From Selaginella moellendorffii (Eukaryota; Streptophyta; Lycopodiopsida; Selaginellales; Selaginellaceae), in assembly GCF_000143415.4 (NCBI RefSeq), contig NW_003314269.1, forward strand, positions 1,158,623-1,222,622: a stretch of DNA of 64,000 nt, in the 5' to 3' direction. Below are positions 10,992 through 20,732 of the stretch, piece after piece. The notes below the pieces were generated by a model. It did not search any database. It was not told the DNA's origin and worked only from the letters and a program-made list of their open reading frames with translations. The position numbers were made by a program, and so were the translations under genes. How positions within the stretch are numbered: position 1 is the stretch's first letter; every line of letters starts with the position of its first letter.

Positions 10992-11898
10992 TACTCATGT
11001 GACTCCTCGTTTCCCGGATGCACCACAGTGTCCAAACCTTCCACTGCAGCAGCACCAACGGGACGTTGATGACACCAAAGTCTCCACCTAGGAAATGGAG
11101 GTCGCCAATCTGGAAAACGCCGACAACACCGATAAGTATGACTAACTTCATCACACGCCCAGTAACAAACATCACGGCCACGACCACGTCCTCGCCCTTG
11201 TCCTTGGACTCGAGTAGTAACAGCATCAACCTCTATTGGAACAAGACCATCACTCATAGGAAGTGGAGCTGAAGGACATGCAGTGAGAAGTGGAAGAAGC
11301 GACGTCTCATAACGTTGTGCCAAGCGAAGAGCATCGTCAAGGGTAGCAGAAGCAAGTGCATGCATAAGTCCAACAAGATCTTGACGAAGTGCTGGCCACA
11401 ACATTCCTAACTTGATCCGCTTTGACATATTGGGCTCCGCACGAAGCAAAAGATTTCAAAAACGAACGTCAAATTGCATCACTGACTCAGATGGCCCTTG
11501 GCGAAGACGATGCAATTGTTGGATCCGAAGGCGCGTTTGAAGACGTCCAGAAGAACACTCTAATCCCCACGAGCGGCCACGCTCAATCCATTGTACCACT
11601 GCAACACCGTCCCTTGGAGACACGTGGGAAACTCACGCAAACGTCGAGCATCATCCCAAGAATGATATGTGGCAATCACTGTGAAGTGATCGAACCAATG
11701 GTATACATCATCCTCAGGATTCCCACAAAAGAACTCCGGCCGAACGCAAGGATTGGCACCAAGAGCAGGAGGAGTTGAACCACATGCCGTGAATGCCACC
11801 ATCAATTGAGTTTGGTTGTTCAATTGCAAGCACATAGCATCAAGCAATTGAACCAACTACTGCTCTAGAGTCAAGGGAGGAGATTGTTGATCTGCCAT
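10991..11898 (-). pseudogene. gypsy gag, broken
   Basis: The frame starts with an ATG at 11898 (MADQQS...), hits a stop after about 13 codons, and resumes with LVQLLDAMCLQLNNQTQL. It contains a capsid-like stretch (PEFFCGNPEDDVYHWFDHF, LQGTVLQWYNGL), which is the conserved plant gypsy gag pattern. A frame change follows at about 11500. The second half (11449-10991) has an Arg/Gly-rich stretch and a degenerate zinc knuckle (C-x3-C-x4-H-x3-C instead of C-x2-C-x4-H-x4-C). Confidence 0.85.
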
Positions 11899-12131
11899 GA
11901 AGATGAACGAAAAAGAAAAAGCAAAAGAAGAGAAATGACAAAAAGCTAGAAAGAAATGGTAGATCTAAACAATCCAAAAAGCTAGATCTAAAGCAAAATC
12001 CTGAAAGGGAAGAACAAAAGAAAGGAAATGGAAAAAGCTAAATCTAGACGATGCAAAAACTAGATCTAAACTAAAATCCCAAATCCAATCACTCTTCAGG
12101 GACAATCAAAGGTGCCCCTCACCTCCACCAA

Positions 12132-12307
12132 TGTGAGTGCATGGAATATGGAAAAGGGAATATAGAAATGTGCATATCAATTAACCCAAAAACCCTAGCT
12201 TATATACAAGAGTGAGTGGTCTGGATTGAAACCAATCTGACGGCTACCAAAATCCCACTACGCTAATATTAGTATACGGCATCGTAGCCATACACCTGGC
12301 CCTCACA
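12132..12307 (-). repeat. 5' LTR of the gypsy element (176 bp)
   Basis: On the minus strand it begins TGTGAGGGCC and ends CACTCACA, the canonical TG...CA ends. It contains 'cttgtatataagc', a likely TATA box. One base after the LTR the interior continues TGGTGGAGGTG, with TGG where a primer-binding site should start. The matching LTR at 3760-3934 confirms the boundaries. The LTR is unusually short for gypsy. Confidence 0.8.
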
Positions 12308-12467
12308 AAGCCTAAATTTTTATAAAAGTTTTTGTTGCAAAATGCTTTTTCTTATTTAAAATAACCATCTTTCACTAAAAGTTACATTTGAATGTTAATC
12401 TATAAAGGGGCATATTTGCAAGTAGATATATGGCAAACTTTCTTTTGGTTGATAATGATCTAACCAG

Positions 12468-13483
12468 ATGACTGAGCAGAAAAGCAAATCACTATGCCAG
12501 GAGCTTGAAACAGCTATCTGCTCTTGTCACACCCTCCCTCAAGCCCATCAAATTCATGTGAAACTATCCTTAATAGACTTGAATGACACTTCCTCATTGG
12601 TCTTTCTCTCCAATATTTCCATCCATGGTCATCTCCATGAAGCGGAACATCTCTTTTTCAAAATCCCGCAAACCAACCTTGTTGTTTGGAACGCAATGAT
12701 AGCTGCTTACATCACAAACAACGCTCTTCTCAAGGCACAGTCACTTTATGAATCAATGCCAGAATGGAATCTCATTTCTTCTACCACAATTCTTACTGCA
12801 CTTGCGTGTTCTGGGGATTTGGAGAAAGCGAAGGCCGTTTTTGATTCGATGGAGGAACGCGATCTCATCGCCTGGAACACAATACTTGCTGCCTATACAC
12901 ACAGTGACAATATGGACGAACTCACTGCTATCCCCCAGCAGATGCCATAACTTGATATTGTCTCGTGGAACACAATTCTGTCAGCATACGCACGATCTGG
13001 GGATTCTCACACCACAGAACAAATCTTCCATCGCATGACTGAAGCTGATCTTGTCTCCAGCACCACAATGCTTAAATTTTATGCAGAGAGCCTCGAGACA
13101 GATCAAGCCCAACAAGTCTCTGATGGACTGCCACATTGCAATGACATCTCCTGGACAGTGATGATCAAAGCATATAGGGCTGCAAGGACCTTAACCCATG
13201 CTTTGATCTCTTTAACAAAGCCAACAGCAGTGATGTGGGAAGCTATGCTATGCGTATATACCAAGGCCGGGATTGCTAAAAAAAAAATTTATTCCATGCC
13301 CGCTACAACCCTCATGCCAGCATATGTTCAATAAGACCATCACTTGAAGCGTCATGATTCACGGGTATGCCATGAAGGTCGCGCGAGTGATGCTTGGCGC
13401 CTTTGCGAGTGATGCTTGGCGCCTTTGCGAGCAATGGGCTCTTGGACGAGGCAAAAGGCTTCTTCGATTCCGAGCACGGAATT
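12468..13483 (+). pseudogene. PPR gene A, copy 2 (broken)
   Basis: It aligns with intact A3 from MTEQKSK onward. A deletion at about 12623 removes the stretch equivalent to A3 16919-17025 (one PPR motif). A stop at 12948 replaces Glu in QQMPELD (gaa to taa). The frame then continues (DIVSWNTILSAYARSGDS, then MTEADLVSSTTMLKFYAE). A further run to a stop at 13332 ends with MPATTLMPAYVQ. From 13340 it jumps to the MIHGYAM...ASNGLLDEAKGFFDS part with a local duplication ('gagtgatgcttggcgccttt' twice at 13385-13430), then leaves PPR sequence at about 13483 for the tRNA-like junction. The E-type end is lost. Confidence 0.9.
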
Positions 13484-13504
13484 TCGCATTTGTTGAAAAT
13501 ACAG

Positions 13505-13577
13505 GGGCGTTGTGAGAATCGGGCTCGCGACCTCTCGCACCCAAAACGAGAATCATACCCATTAAGGACTAACGCCC
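13505..13577 (-). pseudogene. Degenerate tRNA-Pro(UGG)-like element, copy 2
   Basis: The sequence is the same as the copy at 5124-5196, 8381 bp away: acceptor GGGCGTT paired with AACGCCC, anticodon loop TTTGGGT, altered T-loop and D-arm. It marks the A/U junction of cassette 2. Confidence 0.8.
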
Positions 13578-13792
13578 CTTAGATATTTCAGTCATCGCTC
13601 CAGGCACGGCCCAGGACAAAATCAATCTGTGGATGTCACGGTTATAGAATCGCCAGCCAATATTGGTGAAGCAATGCACCAGGAATTTAAGAAGCGAAAC
13701 CAATGTCGATCGGGAGGAATAACACGCTACTTTTAATTGTTCTCCATTTTGATGTACTCTAAAACTTTTAATCACAGGAGTGATTCTTACAG

Positions 13793-14467
13793 TCAATGGT
13801 GGACGCTCTCCACACGGATTGGAGAGAAGTAACTGTTGCACTTGTTCCCAGAGACATGGGAGAGGATCTCTTGAATCATGTTGTTTGTTTTGTTTGTGCA
13901 ATCCTTGGCATGGATTTCCTTGGACATGTCCCGGCTCATGTTCGCGCTCCTCCCATCAAACATATACTTGAACAGCGTGCACAAGCTTCCACCTTCCTTA
14001 ATCTGGACTCCATACCAGATCTTGTCTCCAGCACATCTAGTCGAGTGGCACAAATCCTCGAGGCGCCTCATCATGTGGCATCTCGTCCCGCCAATCACCA
14101 CCAAGAGCTGGGCGTTCTTTGGGGCACAATCGTCACGGTCTCTGCTGCAGAGCTCTTGGGTGAGGAGGCTGTGAAGCTCTTGAGCTCTAGCACAGTGGAG
14201 GAAGTCCGGTGCCAGTAGCTTGGATGCCGATCGTGGCCAAAAGTCATGAAAATCACTGTGGGAAGTGATAACTAACCCATCAATCTTGTATACTACCTTG
14301 CTGCTCGGACTTTTCTTGGGGACCATGGGAGGCTCCTCCTGGAGCTCACGCCTTCTCTTTGGAGCACTAATCTTGGTATCAACTTGTCCTTCCTTGTTTC
14401 GCTGCCTCTTCTTTCCCTTCTTCATCGCCGCCACAGCGCTAGCCTTCTTGTCCACGCTCTCGATCAC
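13793..14467 (-). CDS. Gene U, copy 2: unrecognised basic protein, ancestral ATG lost
   Basis: Almost identical to U1: only a few residue differences, such as GGSLCTLF here versus GGSLSTLF in U1. It has the same ATA in place of the start codon and the same 9-bp in-frame deletion after Ala-Met relative to U3/U4. The first in-frame ATG is 14425 (M-KKGKKRQR), which keeps both basic clusters. The stop is at 13793-13795. It is head-to-head with the intact PPR-B2, so if any U/B pair in this array works, this is the likeliest. Function unknown. Confidence 0.62.
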   Translation of the reverse strand: MIESVDKKASAVAAMKKGKKRQRNKEGQVDTKISAPKRRRELQEEPPMVPKKSPSSKVVYKIDGLVITSHSDFHDFWPRSASKLLAPDFLHCARAQELHSLLTQELCSRDRDDCAPKNAQLLVVIGGTRCHMMRRLEDLCHSTRCAGDKIWYGVQIKEGGSLCTLFKYMFDGRSANMSRDMSKEIHAKDCTNKTNNMIQEILSHVSGNKCNSYFSPIRVESVHH

Positions 14468-14503
14468 TGCTATTAAACCCTGATTGTGTGAATCCTAAAG
14501 GGC

Positions 14504-14515
14504 CCTTTTATATGG
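14504..14515. promoter_or_regulatory. Shared TATA-like palindrome of U2/B2
   Basis: CCTTTTATATGG (CCATATAAAAGG on the U strand) in the short gap between two divergent genes, identical to the word in the other cassettes. Confidence 0.5.
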
Positions 14516-14524
14516 TAACATAAA

Positions 14525-16324
14525 ATGCAATCAAATCAAAATCTAGTACGGACCGCGAATATTTTATTGATCGTTTATAAGACATGGGTTCCGTTTAATA
14601 TAAAGAATCAAATGAGTCCTAGTTCTTCCACTTCCCGACCTCGATCTTTCCGTTCCAAGCTTGACCGCGCCCACTCCAGCGATTGCGAGGTGAGGAGATT
14701 CCTTGCGTCGCTCAAGGAATGCTCGCGATCCCGGGATCTGGATTGGGGTAAGCAAATCCACGCCGAGGCGGAGTGCTGCGGCCTCGATTCCAATGCGTTC
14801 GTGGCGAGCAGCCTGGTGAATCTCTATGGCAAGTGCGGCTGCATGGACGAGGCGCGCAGGGCTTTCGACCGGATGAATTGCCCCGACCTCGTCGCGTGGA
14901 ATTCTCTCATTCTGGGCTATGCCGTGAATGGGCATGGCGGGGTTGCGCTCCAGCTCTTCCTGGACATGGAATCGCGGGGCTTGAAAGGGAATTCTGTCAC
15001 GTTTATTGGATTGCTCAAGGCCTGCGCGAGCCTCGCAGAGAAGGAGAATGGGAAGGTTTTAGAAGATCTAGAGCTCGTCGTGAAGTTTTCTTCTCTTGAG
15101 AGAGGAATGGCTCTTCACTCCCTTGCCACTGCAAGGGGAATCGACACAAACGCTTTGGTAGCTAGCAGCCTGGTGGAAATGTATGCTCGGTGTGGAAGCG
15201 TGGTGGATGCGTGGAAGGTTTTTCATGGAGCTCCAAAGCGTGACGTAGTTCTATGGACTTCTTTGATGCAGGGTTTTGTAGAGAATGGGCAGAGCGAGGT
15301 GGTGCTTGAGCTCTTCGTGGAAATGCAACGAGAAAGCAGTGGAGCAAATGCCAGAACCTTTGTTGCGGTGTTCCAGGCCATCACTTCTTTAGCAAAGAGG
15401 GAACGAGGAGAAGAAACTATCCATGGAAGGATACTCAAGCTGGAGTCTCTGGAAAGAGGTATGGCTTTTCACGCGCAAGCCTTGCGAATTGCTAACCATC
15501 GCTTGGATATCTTTCTTCACAGCTGCTTGATCCAAATGTACGCGGCTTGTGGCAGCATGGGCGATGCTCTTGGAGTGTTTAGCACCATTTTCCAGCCAAA
15601 TCAAGTCTGCTGGACGGCATTGATGCTCGGGTACGTTGAAAACAGCCAGGCCGAAACAGCGCTACATTTTTTCTTGCTAATGCAGCTCGAGGGATGTTCT
15701 CCAGACGTGTGGACGCTCGTTTGCGTGCTCAAAGCTTGTGGAAGCTCAGTAGCCTTGAGGCTTGGCCGGATACTTCACGAAGAGATCACGAGCTTGGGGT
15801 TCCAGTTCCAGGGAGCCGTGATCTCTTCGTTGGTAGATTTCTACAGCAGATGTGGGAGCATGGACGAAGCGGAGCTGGTTTTCAACTCGGTCTCGAGGAA
15901 GGATGCTGTGAGTTGGAGCTCACTTATCGCGGGCTACAGCCGCCAGGGAGACAACGATCGAGTGATCCAGCTCTTTGAGAAGATGTGTGACGAGGGTGTC
16001 AAGCCGGACGGTGTAACTTATGTCTCGGTGCTCGCGACTTGCAGCCGGGCTGGGATGATCGAGCAAGGCAAGAAATTTTTCCAGGAGATGACGTCTAGGT
16101 GTGGATTAGATCCGGGCATTGAGCACTACCACTGCATGATCGACATGCTCGGACGAGCAAAGCAGCTCGAGGAAGCTCTGGAGATGGTGGAAGCTATGCC
16201 GTTCGAAGCCACAATGGTCACTTGGACGAGTTTGCTGGCTGCTTGCTCGAAGTGGAAGAATGGGAGAGTGGAGAAGATTGCTTGTGACAACATCGTCTCT
16301 CTCCTGCGGCAGATTTCTCCGTAG
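14525..16324 (+). CDS. PPR gene B, copy 2: intact PLS-class pentatricopeptide repeat protein
   Basis: The only intact B copy: 599 codons from ATG 14525, or 570 from the ATG at 14612 (MSPSSSTSRPRSF). I prefer 14612 because the sequence upstream is frame-shifted in copy 4 while everything after MSPSSS is conserved. The N-terminus is rich in Ser and Arg with no acids for the first 15 residues, as in organelle transit peptides. About a dozen PPR motifs of L, S and P type follow (NAFVASSLVNLYGKCGCMDEARRAF, DLVAWNSLILGYAVNGH and similar). The protein ends after HYHCMIDMLGRAKQLEEALEMV and a shortened E-like region (LLAACSKWKNGRVEKI) with no DYW domain. The family binds organelle RNA for editing, splicing or stability, but the target cannot be read from sequence. 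No introns. Confidence 0.92.
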   Translation: MQSNQNLVRTANILLIVYKTWVPFNIKNQMSPSSSTSRPRSFRSKLDRAHSSDCEVRRFLASLKECSRSRDLDWGKQIHAEAECCGLDSNAFVASSLVNLYGKCGCMDEARRAFDRMNCPDLVAWNSLILGYAVNGHGGVALQLFLDMESRGLKGNSVTFIGLLKACASLAEKENGKVLEDLELVVKFSSLERGMALHSLATARGIDTNALVASSLVEMYARCGSVVDAWKVFHGAPKRDVVLWTSLMQGFVENGQSEVVLELFVEMQRESSGANARTFVAVFQAITSLAKRERGEETIHGRILKLESLERGMAFHAQALRIANHRLDIFLHSCLIQMYAACGSMGDALGVFSTIFQPNQVCWTALMLGYVENSQAETALHFFLLMQLEGCSPDVWTLVCVLKACGSSVALRLGRILHEEITSLGFQFQGAVISSLVDFYSRCGSMDEAELVFNSVSRKDAVSWSSLIAGYSRQGDNDRVIQLFEKMCDEGVKPDGVTYVSVLATCSRAGMIEQGKKFFQEMTSRCGLDPGIEHYHCMIDMLGRAKQLEEALEMVEAMPFEATMVTWTSLLAACSKWKNGRVEKIACDNIVSLLRQISP

Positions 16325-16760
16325 CTCATTACACGGGCTTTTCAAAAGAGATCACGTCGATCGATCACGTCAATGATAGCTTATAGTCAGCGCGATTCGA
16401 TTGATTCCTTTCTTACTTTAGTGTCATCTTCAAGATGAATGGCAATCGCCTCTGCAAAGGAAGACAATTCCAAAAGCTGTGGGCAAACGGATGATCCCGA
16501 CATCTCGCGTTACAAAAAATAGAAAATCTATATGCGAGAAGAACTGCTAAAATGCAATTGTGCATTATATCTTTAGCTTAATTTTTATTTGATGGCTTAG
16601 TTGAAATATTTTTCTTGAAAAATTTTATAAAATTAAAACTCTTCAAGCCTAAATTTTTATAAAAAATTTTGTTGCAAAATGCTTTTTCTTATTTAAAAAC
16701 ACCATCCTTCACTAAAAATTGCATATGAATGTTAAATTGCATATGCATATTTGCAAGTAG
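16325..16760. other. Intergenic, B2 to A3
   Basis: About 440 bp with no gene. The last 115 bp (from 'cctaaatttttataaaaaa' at about 16647) are the A-gene 5' flank, also present before psiA2 at 12311 and, diverged, before psiA1. The first part has a GATC-rich stretch (16358-16375). Because the gypsy element replaces the equivalent of about 16355-16640 between B1 and A2, this shows the ancestral spacing. Confidence 0.7.
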
Positions 16761-18452
16761 ATGACTGAGCAGAAAAGCAAATTACTATGCCAGGAGCTTG
16801 AAACAGCTATCCGCTCTTGTCACACCCTCCCTCAAGCCCATCAAATTCATGCGAAACTATCCTTAATAGACTTGAATGACACTTCCTCATTGGTCTTTCT
16901 TTCCAATATTTCCATCCAGATGTTTGGACGATGCGGCAGCATCAGTCATGCTTACCAAATCTTTTGCAGAATTGTCACCAAAGACTGCTTCTCCTGGGTG
17001 ATGATGTTGCAAGCATTTGCCACAAATGGTCATCTCCATGAAGCGGAACATCTCTTTTTCAAAATCCCGCAAACCAACCTCGTTGTTTGGAACGCAATGA
17101 TAGCTGCTTACATCACAAACAACGCTCTTCTCAAGGCACAGTCACTTTATGAATCAATGCCAGAATGGAATCTCATTTCATCTACCACAATTCTTACTGC
17201 ACTTGCTTGTTCTGGGGATTTGGAGAAAGCGAAGGTAGTTTTTGATTCGATGGAGGAACGTGATCTCATCGCCTGGAACGCAATGCTCGCTGCCTATACA
17301 CACAGTGACAATATGGACGAACTCACCGCTGTCGCCCAGCAGATGCGAGAACTTGATATTGTCTCGTGGAACACAATTCTGTCAGCATACGCCCGATCTG
17401 GGGATTCTCACACCACAGAACAAATCTTCCATCGCATGACTGAAGTTGATCTTGTCTCCTGCACCACAATGCTCAAATCTTATGCGGAGAGCGGCCAAAT
17501 AGGTCAAGCCCAACATGTCTTTGATGGATTGCCACACCGCGATGCCACCTCTTGGACAGTGATGATCGAAGCATATAGCGCTGTAGGAAGCTTAACCGAA
17601 GCTGTTGATCTCTTTAACAAAGCCAACAGCAAGGATATAGTGACGTGGAACGCCATGCTTTCATTATATGCCCAGTCTGGGCATCTGGAACAGTCAAAGC
17701 ACTTTTTTGATTCCATGCCTCTACAAGATGCCGCTACGTGGAATACCCTCTTGGCAGCATATGCTCAACGCGGGCACTTGATATATGCTCAAGAGCTGTT
17801 CGATAAGATGCCTTGCGCAGATTCCATCACTTGGAGCGTCATGATACACGGGTATGCCATGAACGGGCAAATGGCGGAGGCAAAGAGCTTGTTTAGCACT
17901 TCTCTGATTCGATTCCAGGTCGCGCGAGTGATGCTTGGCGCCTATGCGAGCAATGGGCTCTTGGACGAGGCAAAGGGCTTCTTCGATTCCATGCCGGAGA
18001 GAGATGGAGAGACGAGCGCGGCCATGGCGGCGGCCATGGCACAGGGCGGTCGATTCAACGACGCGACGGCGTTCTTCCACGAGGCTAAGATTGAAGGATT
18101 CAAGCCCGGTGCTATTTCTTTCGCGTGTGCCATCGTGGGCTGTAGCTACAGGGGCGACTTGGAAGCTGGGATCCAGTGCTTCAATTCGATGATCGCAGAT
18201 TTCGGGATCCGGCCCAACAAGCAGCACTACTGCTGTGTGATCGATTTGCTGGGTCGCGCTGGTCATCTGGAAGCCGCGGAGGAGCTCATCGCCAACATGC
18301 CCTTCGTTCCCGATCAGTCCGACTGGAAATGCCTGCTCGCGGCGTGCCGATTCCACGGCGGCGGTGGCGATGCCCGAGAGACCGCGGCTCTCTCCGCCGC
18401 TCGGGAGGATCCACACGACCCAGCGCCGTATGTATTGCTCGCCAATCCATAG
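16761..18452 (+). CDS. PPR gene A, copy 3: intact PLS-class pentatricopeptide repeat protein
   Basis: A 563-codon single exon, the only complete A gene. It carries about 14 PPR motifs, mostly the short S type repeated without long gaps (DIVSWNTILSAYARSGDS, ATSWTVMIEAYSAVGS, DIVTWNAMLSLYAQSGHLEQSKHFF, ATWNTLLAAYAQRGHLIYAQELFDKM), then the L2/S2 end (HYCCVIDLLGRAGHLEAAEELI). An E-motif start (DPAPYVLLANP) is cut by the stop. S-rich arrays and a truncated E region are common in lycophyte PPRs. The N-terminus (MTEQKSKLLCQEL) is not a clear transit peptide, so an upstream exon or dual targeting is possible. The expected role is sequence-specific organelle RNA binding; the target is unknown. It ends about 160 bp before the PUX10-like gene. 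Confidence 0.92.
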   Translation: MTEQKSKLLCQELETAIRSCHTLPQAHQIHAKLSLIDLNDTSSLVFLSNISIQMFGRCGSISHAYQIFCRIVTKDCFSWVMMLQAFATNGHLHEAEHLFFKIPQTNLVVWNAMIAAYITNNALLKAQSLYESMPEWNLISSTTILTALACSGDLEKAKVVFDSMEERDLIAWNAMLAAYTHSDNMDELTAVAQQMRELDIVSWNTILSAYARSGDSHTTEQIFHRMTEVDLVSCTTMLKSYAESGQIGQAQHVFDGLPHRDATSWTVMIEAYSAVGSLTEAVDLFNKANSKDIVTWNAMLSLYAQSGHLEQSKHFFDSMPLQDAATWNTLLAAYAQRGHLIYAQELFDKMPCADSITWSVMIHGYAMNGQMAEAKSLFSTSLIRFQVARVMLGAYASNGLLDEAKGFFDSMPERDGETSAAMAAAMAQGGRFNDATAFFHEAKIEGFKPGAISFACAIVGCSYRGDLEAGIQCFNSMIADFGIRPNKQHYCCVIDLLGRAGHLEAAEELIANMPFVPDQSDWKCLLAACRFHGGGGDARETAALSAAREDPHDPAPYVLLANP

Positions 18453-18613
18453 TACTTTCAAAGAGATAGAAGAAGAGCGAATATACTTGTTTGGTGGCAA
18501 ATATTTCTTTCAGCCCTAATAAAAGGAATAGACAGGATATTCCAAACTGTTAGCCTGGAGGCGAGAAAATAGGGAGGGTTAAACGCAAAGGGAAAGGGGG
18601 TGCTAGCATCGCC

Positions 18614-20464
18614 ATGGATCAGGGCAGCGGCGGCGGCGAGGCGAGCGACGAGAAGCTGGCTCACTTCCAGAGCTTGACGGGCATGGAGGACATGGCCGTG
18701 TGCACGCGCATTCTAGAGCGCCATGGCTGGGATCTGGACTCGGCGGTCACGGCGGCGGTGTCGGACGATTCGCACAGCCATGCCCGGGAGTATTCTCGCC
18801 AAAATCTCCAGCCGCAGCGCCTCAGTCCCAGGTACTCGCCCTCTCTGCCCCATCGCAACAGTGGCACAGCTCCACCGCTAGGGCTCGCGCAATTGGCCAC
18901 GACGAGCGGCGACGAGGACATGCTCGTGGATCACCAGCCCCGCCCGGGGCCGATTCCCCCTAGCAACGACGCCACCGCCACTAACAGCGGGAATCTGGTG
19001 TGGAAGATCGTCACGCTCCCCTTCTCGATCGTTCGTGGGGGGCTTTTCATGGTTTCCGGCGCCATGGGGCTTGGTGTTTGGGTGGCTGGATCGCTCCTTT
19101 CGTACTCTCTAGGGGCTCTTGGCATTGGCAACCAGCAAGGTGGTGGTGGTAGATTAACGGAGGCGAGAGATCGTTTCCTTCCAGTTCCTACTGCCGGAGC
19201 TGTCCAGGCAATCCAGTTCATCCGGAGCTTTGAGCAAGAGTATGGGAGCGTCCGCCCGGACTTCCAGGCTCTCAGCTTCATGGAGGCGCTGCGGCGGTCG
19301 ACGGAGGGGTTTAAGTTCCTCTTCGTCTACTTGCACTCGCCGGAGCACGTCGACACGCCCGCGTTTTGCCAGGCTACGCTCTGCTCGGAGCCGGTCAGCC
19401 AGTTCTTGAGCCAGAACTTCGTCGTGTGGGGGGCGGACGTGAGGAACACCGAGGGGTTCCAGATGTTTAACAGCTTGAAGGCGTCGACGTTTCCCTTCTG
19501 CGCGGTCGTCATGGCTTCTTCCAACCAACGGATAGCTCTCTTGCAACAGGTTCTTCTCTCCTGTTTGTTTTCGCTTTTGTGGTGGATTTTTCATGGTTTT
19601 CTTTGCTTTCGTTTCCTTTCTTGCAGGTGGAAGGATTCAAATCTCCAGAGACATTGCTCTCGCTGCTGCAAAGAGTTTTGGAGGAGCAAGGTGCCGCTTT
19701 GGTGGCGATGCGTGTCGAGGACGAGGAGAGAAGGCGCAACAGGCAATTGCGCGAGGAGCAAGACGCAGCATATCAGGCCGCCTTGCTAGCAGACCAGGTG
19801 ATCCTCGTTTCGCGCTCGTCCATTTCTTAAAAGCGCTGCTTTCATTCGCAGGAACGGGAGAGGAAAAGAGTGGAAGAAGCCGAGAGGGTGGCCAGGGAGG
19901 CCGCCGAGTCGGAGAGGCAAATGCGAGAGAAGGAGCTTGCGGCGCAAAGAGCTGCGCAGGTGGCCGCCGAGAAGCAAGCGGCCATGGACAAGCTCCGAAA
20001 GGAGAAGGCCCTGGCCCTGGGAGCCGAGCCGGAGAGAGGCCCACAAGTCACACAGGTTAGTCTTGCCCTCCCATAGCTTGTTTGTTTCAATCACCTTCAT
20101 CTCTTCGCTTTCTTCGTAGCTTGTTTCGATCATCCCTTTGCTTCCTTCCTTCTAGCTTGTTTCAACCACCCTTTGCTTCTTTCGTGGAAATGTTTTGACA
20201 TGTTGGTCCTTGGTGTTGTTGGTTTGATAGGTGCTAGTTCGGTTTCCAAATGGTGAACGCAAAGAGCGAAGGTTTAGCTGCACGTCCGCCGTGCAGTGTG
20301 TGTACGATTTCGTGGACTCTCTGGGCAGCCTTGGAGATGCTCGCTACAGTCTCGTGTCCAATTTTCCCAGAAAGGTGTACGGCGCGGACAAGCTCCACAT
20401 GTCCTTGGCCGACGCAGGGCTCCACCCGCACGCCAGCCTTTTTGTCCAGGTGGACACTCCATAG
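18614..20464 (+). CDS. PUX10: UBX-domain protein, PUX10/UBXD8-like
   Basis: Four exons: 18614-19549, 19627-19797, 19852-20055 and 20231-20464, all phase 0, encoding 514 residues. Order: UBA-like helix bundle at residues 10-50 (LTGMEDMAVCTRILERHGWDL), a hydrophobic hairpin at about 133-175 (LPFSIVRGGLFMVSGAMGLG...), a UAS thioredoxin-like domain at about 195-325 (IQFIRSFEQEYG, FLFVYLHSPEH), a charged coiled coil at about 330-440 (ERKRVEEAERVAREAAESE), and a C-terminal UBX domain (VLVRFPNGERKERRF...LFVQVDTP). This architecture is that of plant PUX10 and animal UBXD8/FAF2. There the hairpin inserts in ER or lipid-droplet membrane and the UBX recruits CDC48/p97 to extract ubiquitinated proteins. 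Function here is inferred from architecture. Confidence 0.93.
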
Positions 20465-20732
20465 CTTTTCTTGTGTGTAGGAGAGGAAGAGAGAGAGGAA
20501 GAGAGAGAGAGAGCGGGAGCTACTCTTATCATATTAATAACACTTTTGTACTTTCTGGGGATGGAGAAATGGTCAACTTGTACAAATTTTAATTAATACT
20601 ACCACTGTAAAGTTGACAAAGAAGATTCCTTTAAATTCTAAATTTTAACTGATTTTTTAAAAAAAATTAAAAGAAAATTACTATAGTATTGTTTTTGGTT
20701 TTGAAGTCTTTTGCGCGGTCAAGCACGAGATT

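Larger units (their letters stand above)
7968..12307 (-). mobile_element. Ty3/gypsy retrotransposon, 3'-truncated, inactivated
   Basis: Minus-strand order is LTR (12307-12132), gag, protease, reverse transcriptase, RNase H, integrase: gypsy order with integrase last. The downstream end stops at about 7968 inside the post-integrase region and no 3' LTR follows, so the element is truncated. It lies between B1 and A2. The sequence left of it is B1's 3' flank ('acacgggcttttgaaaagagatc'), and to the right the A-gene 5' flank ('cctaaatttttataaaa') resumes directly at 12308. In-frame stops at 10030-10032 and 8308-8310, a stop early in gag and a frameshift in protease make it non-autonomous. Confidence 0.93.
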
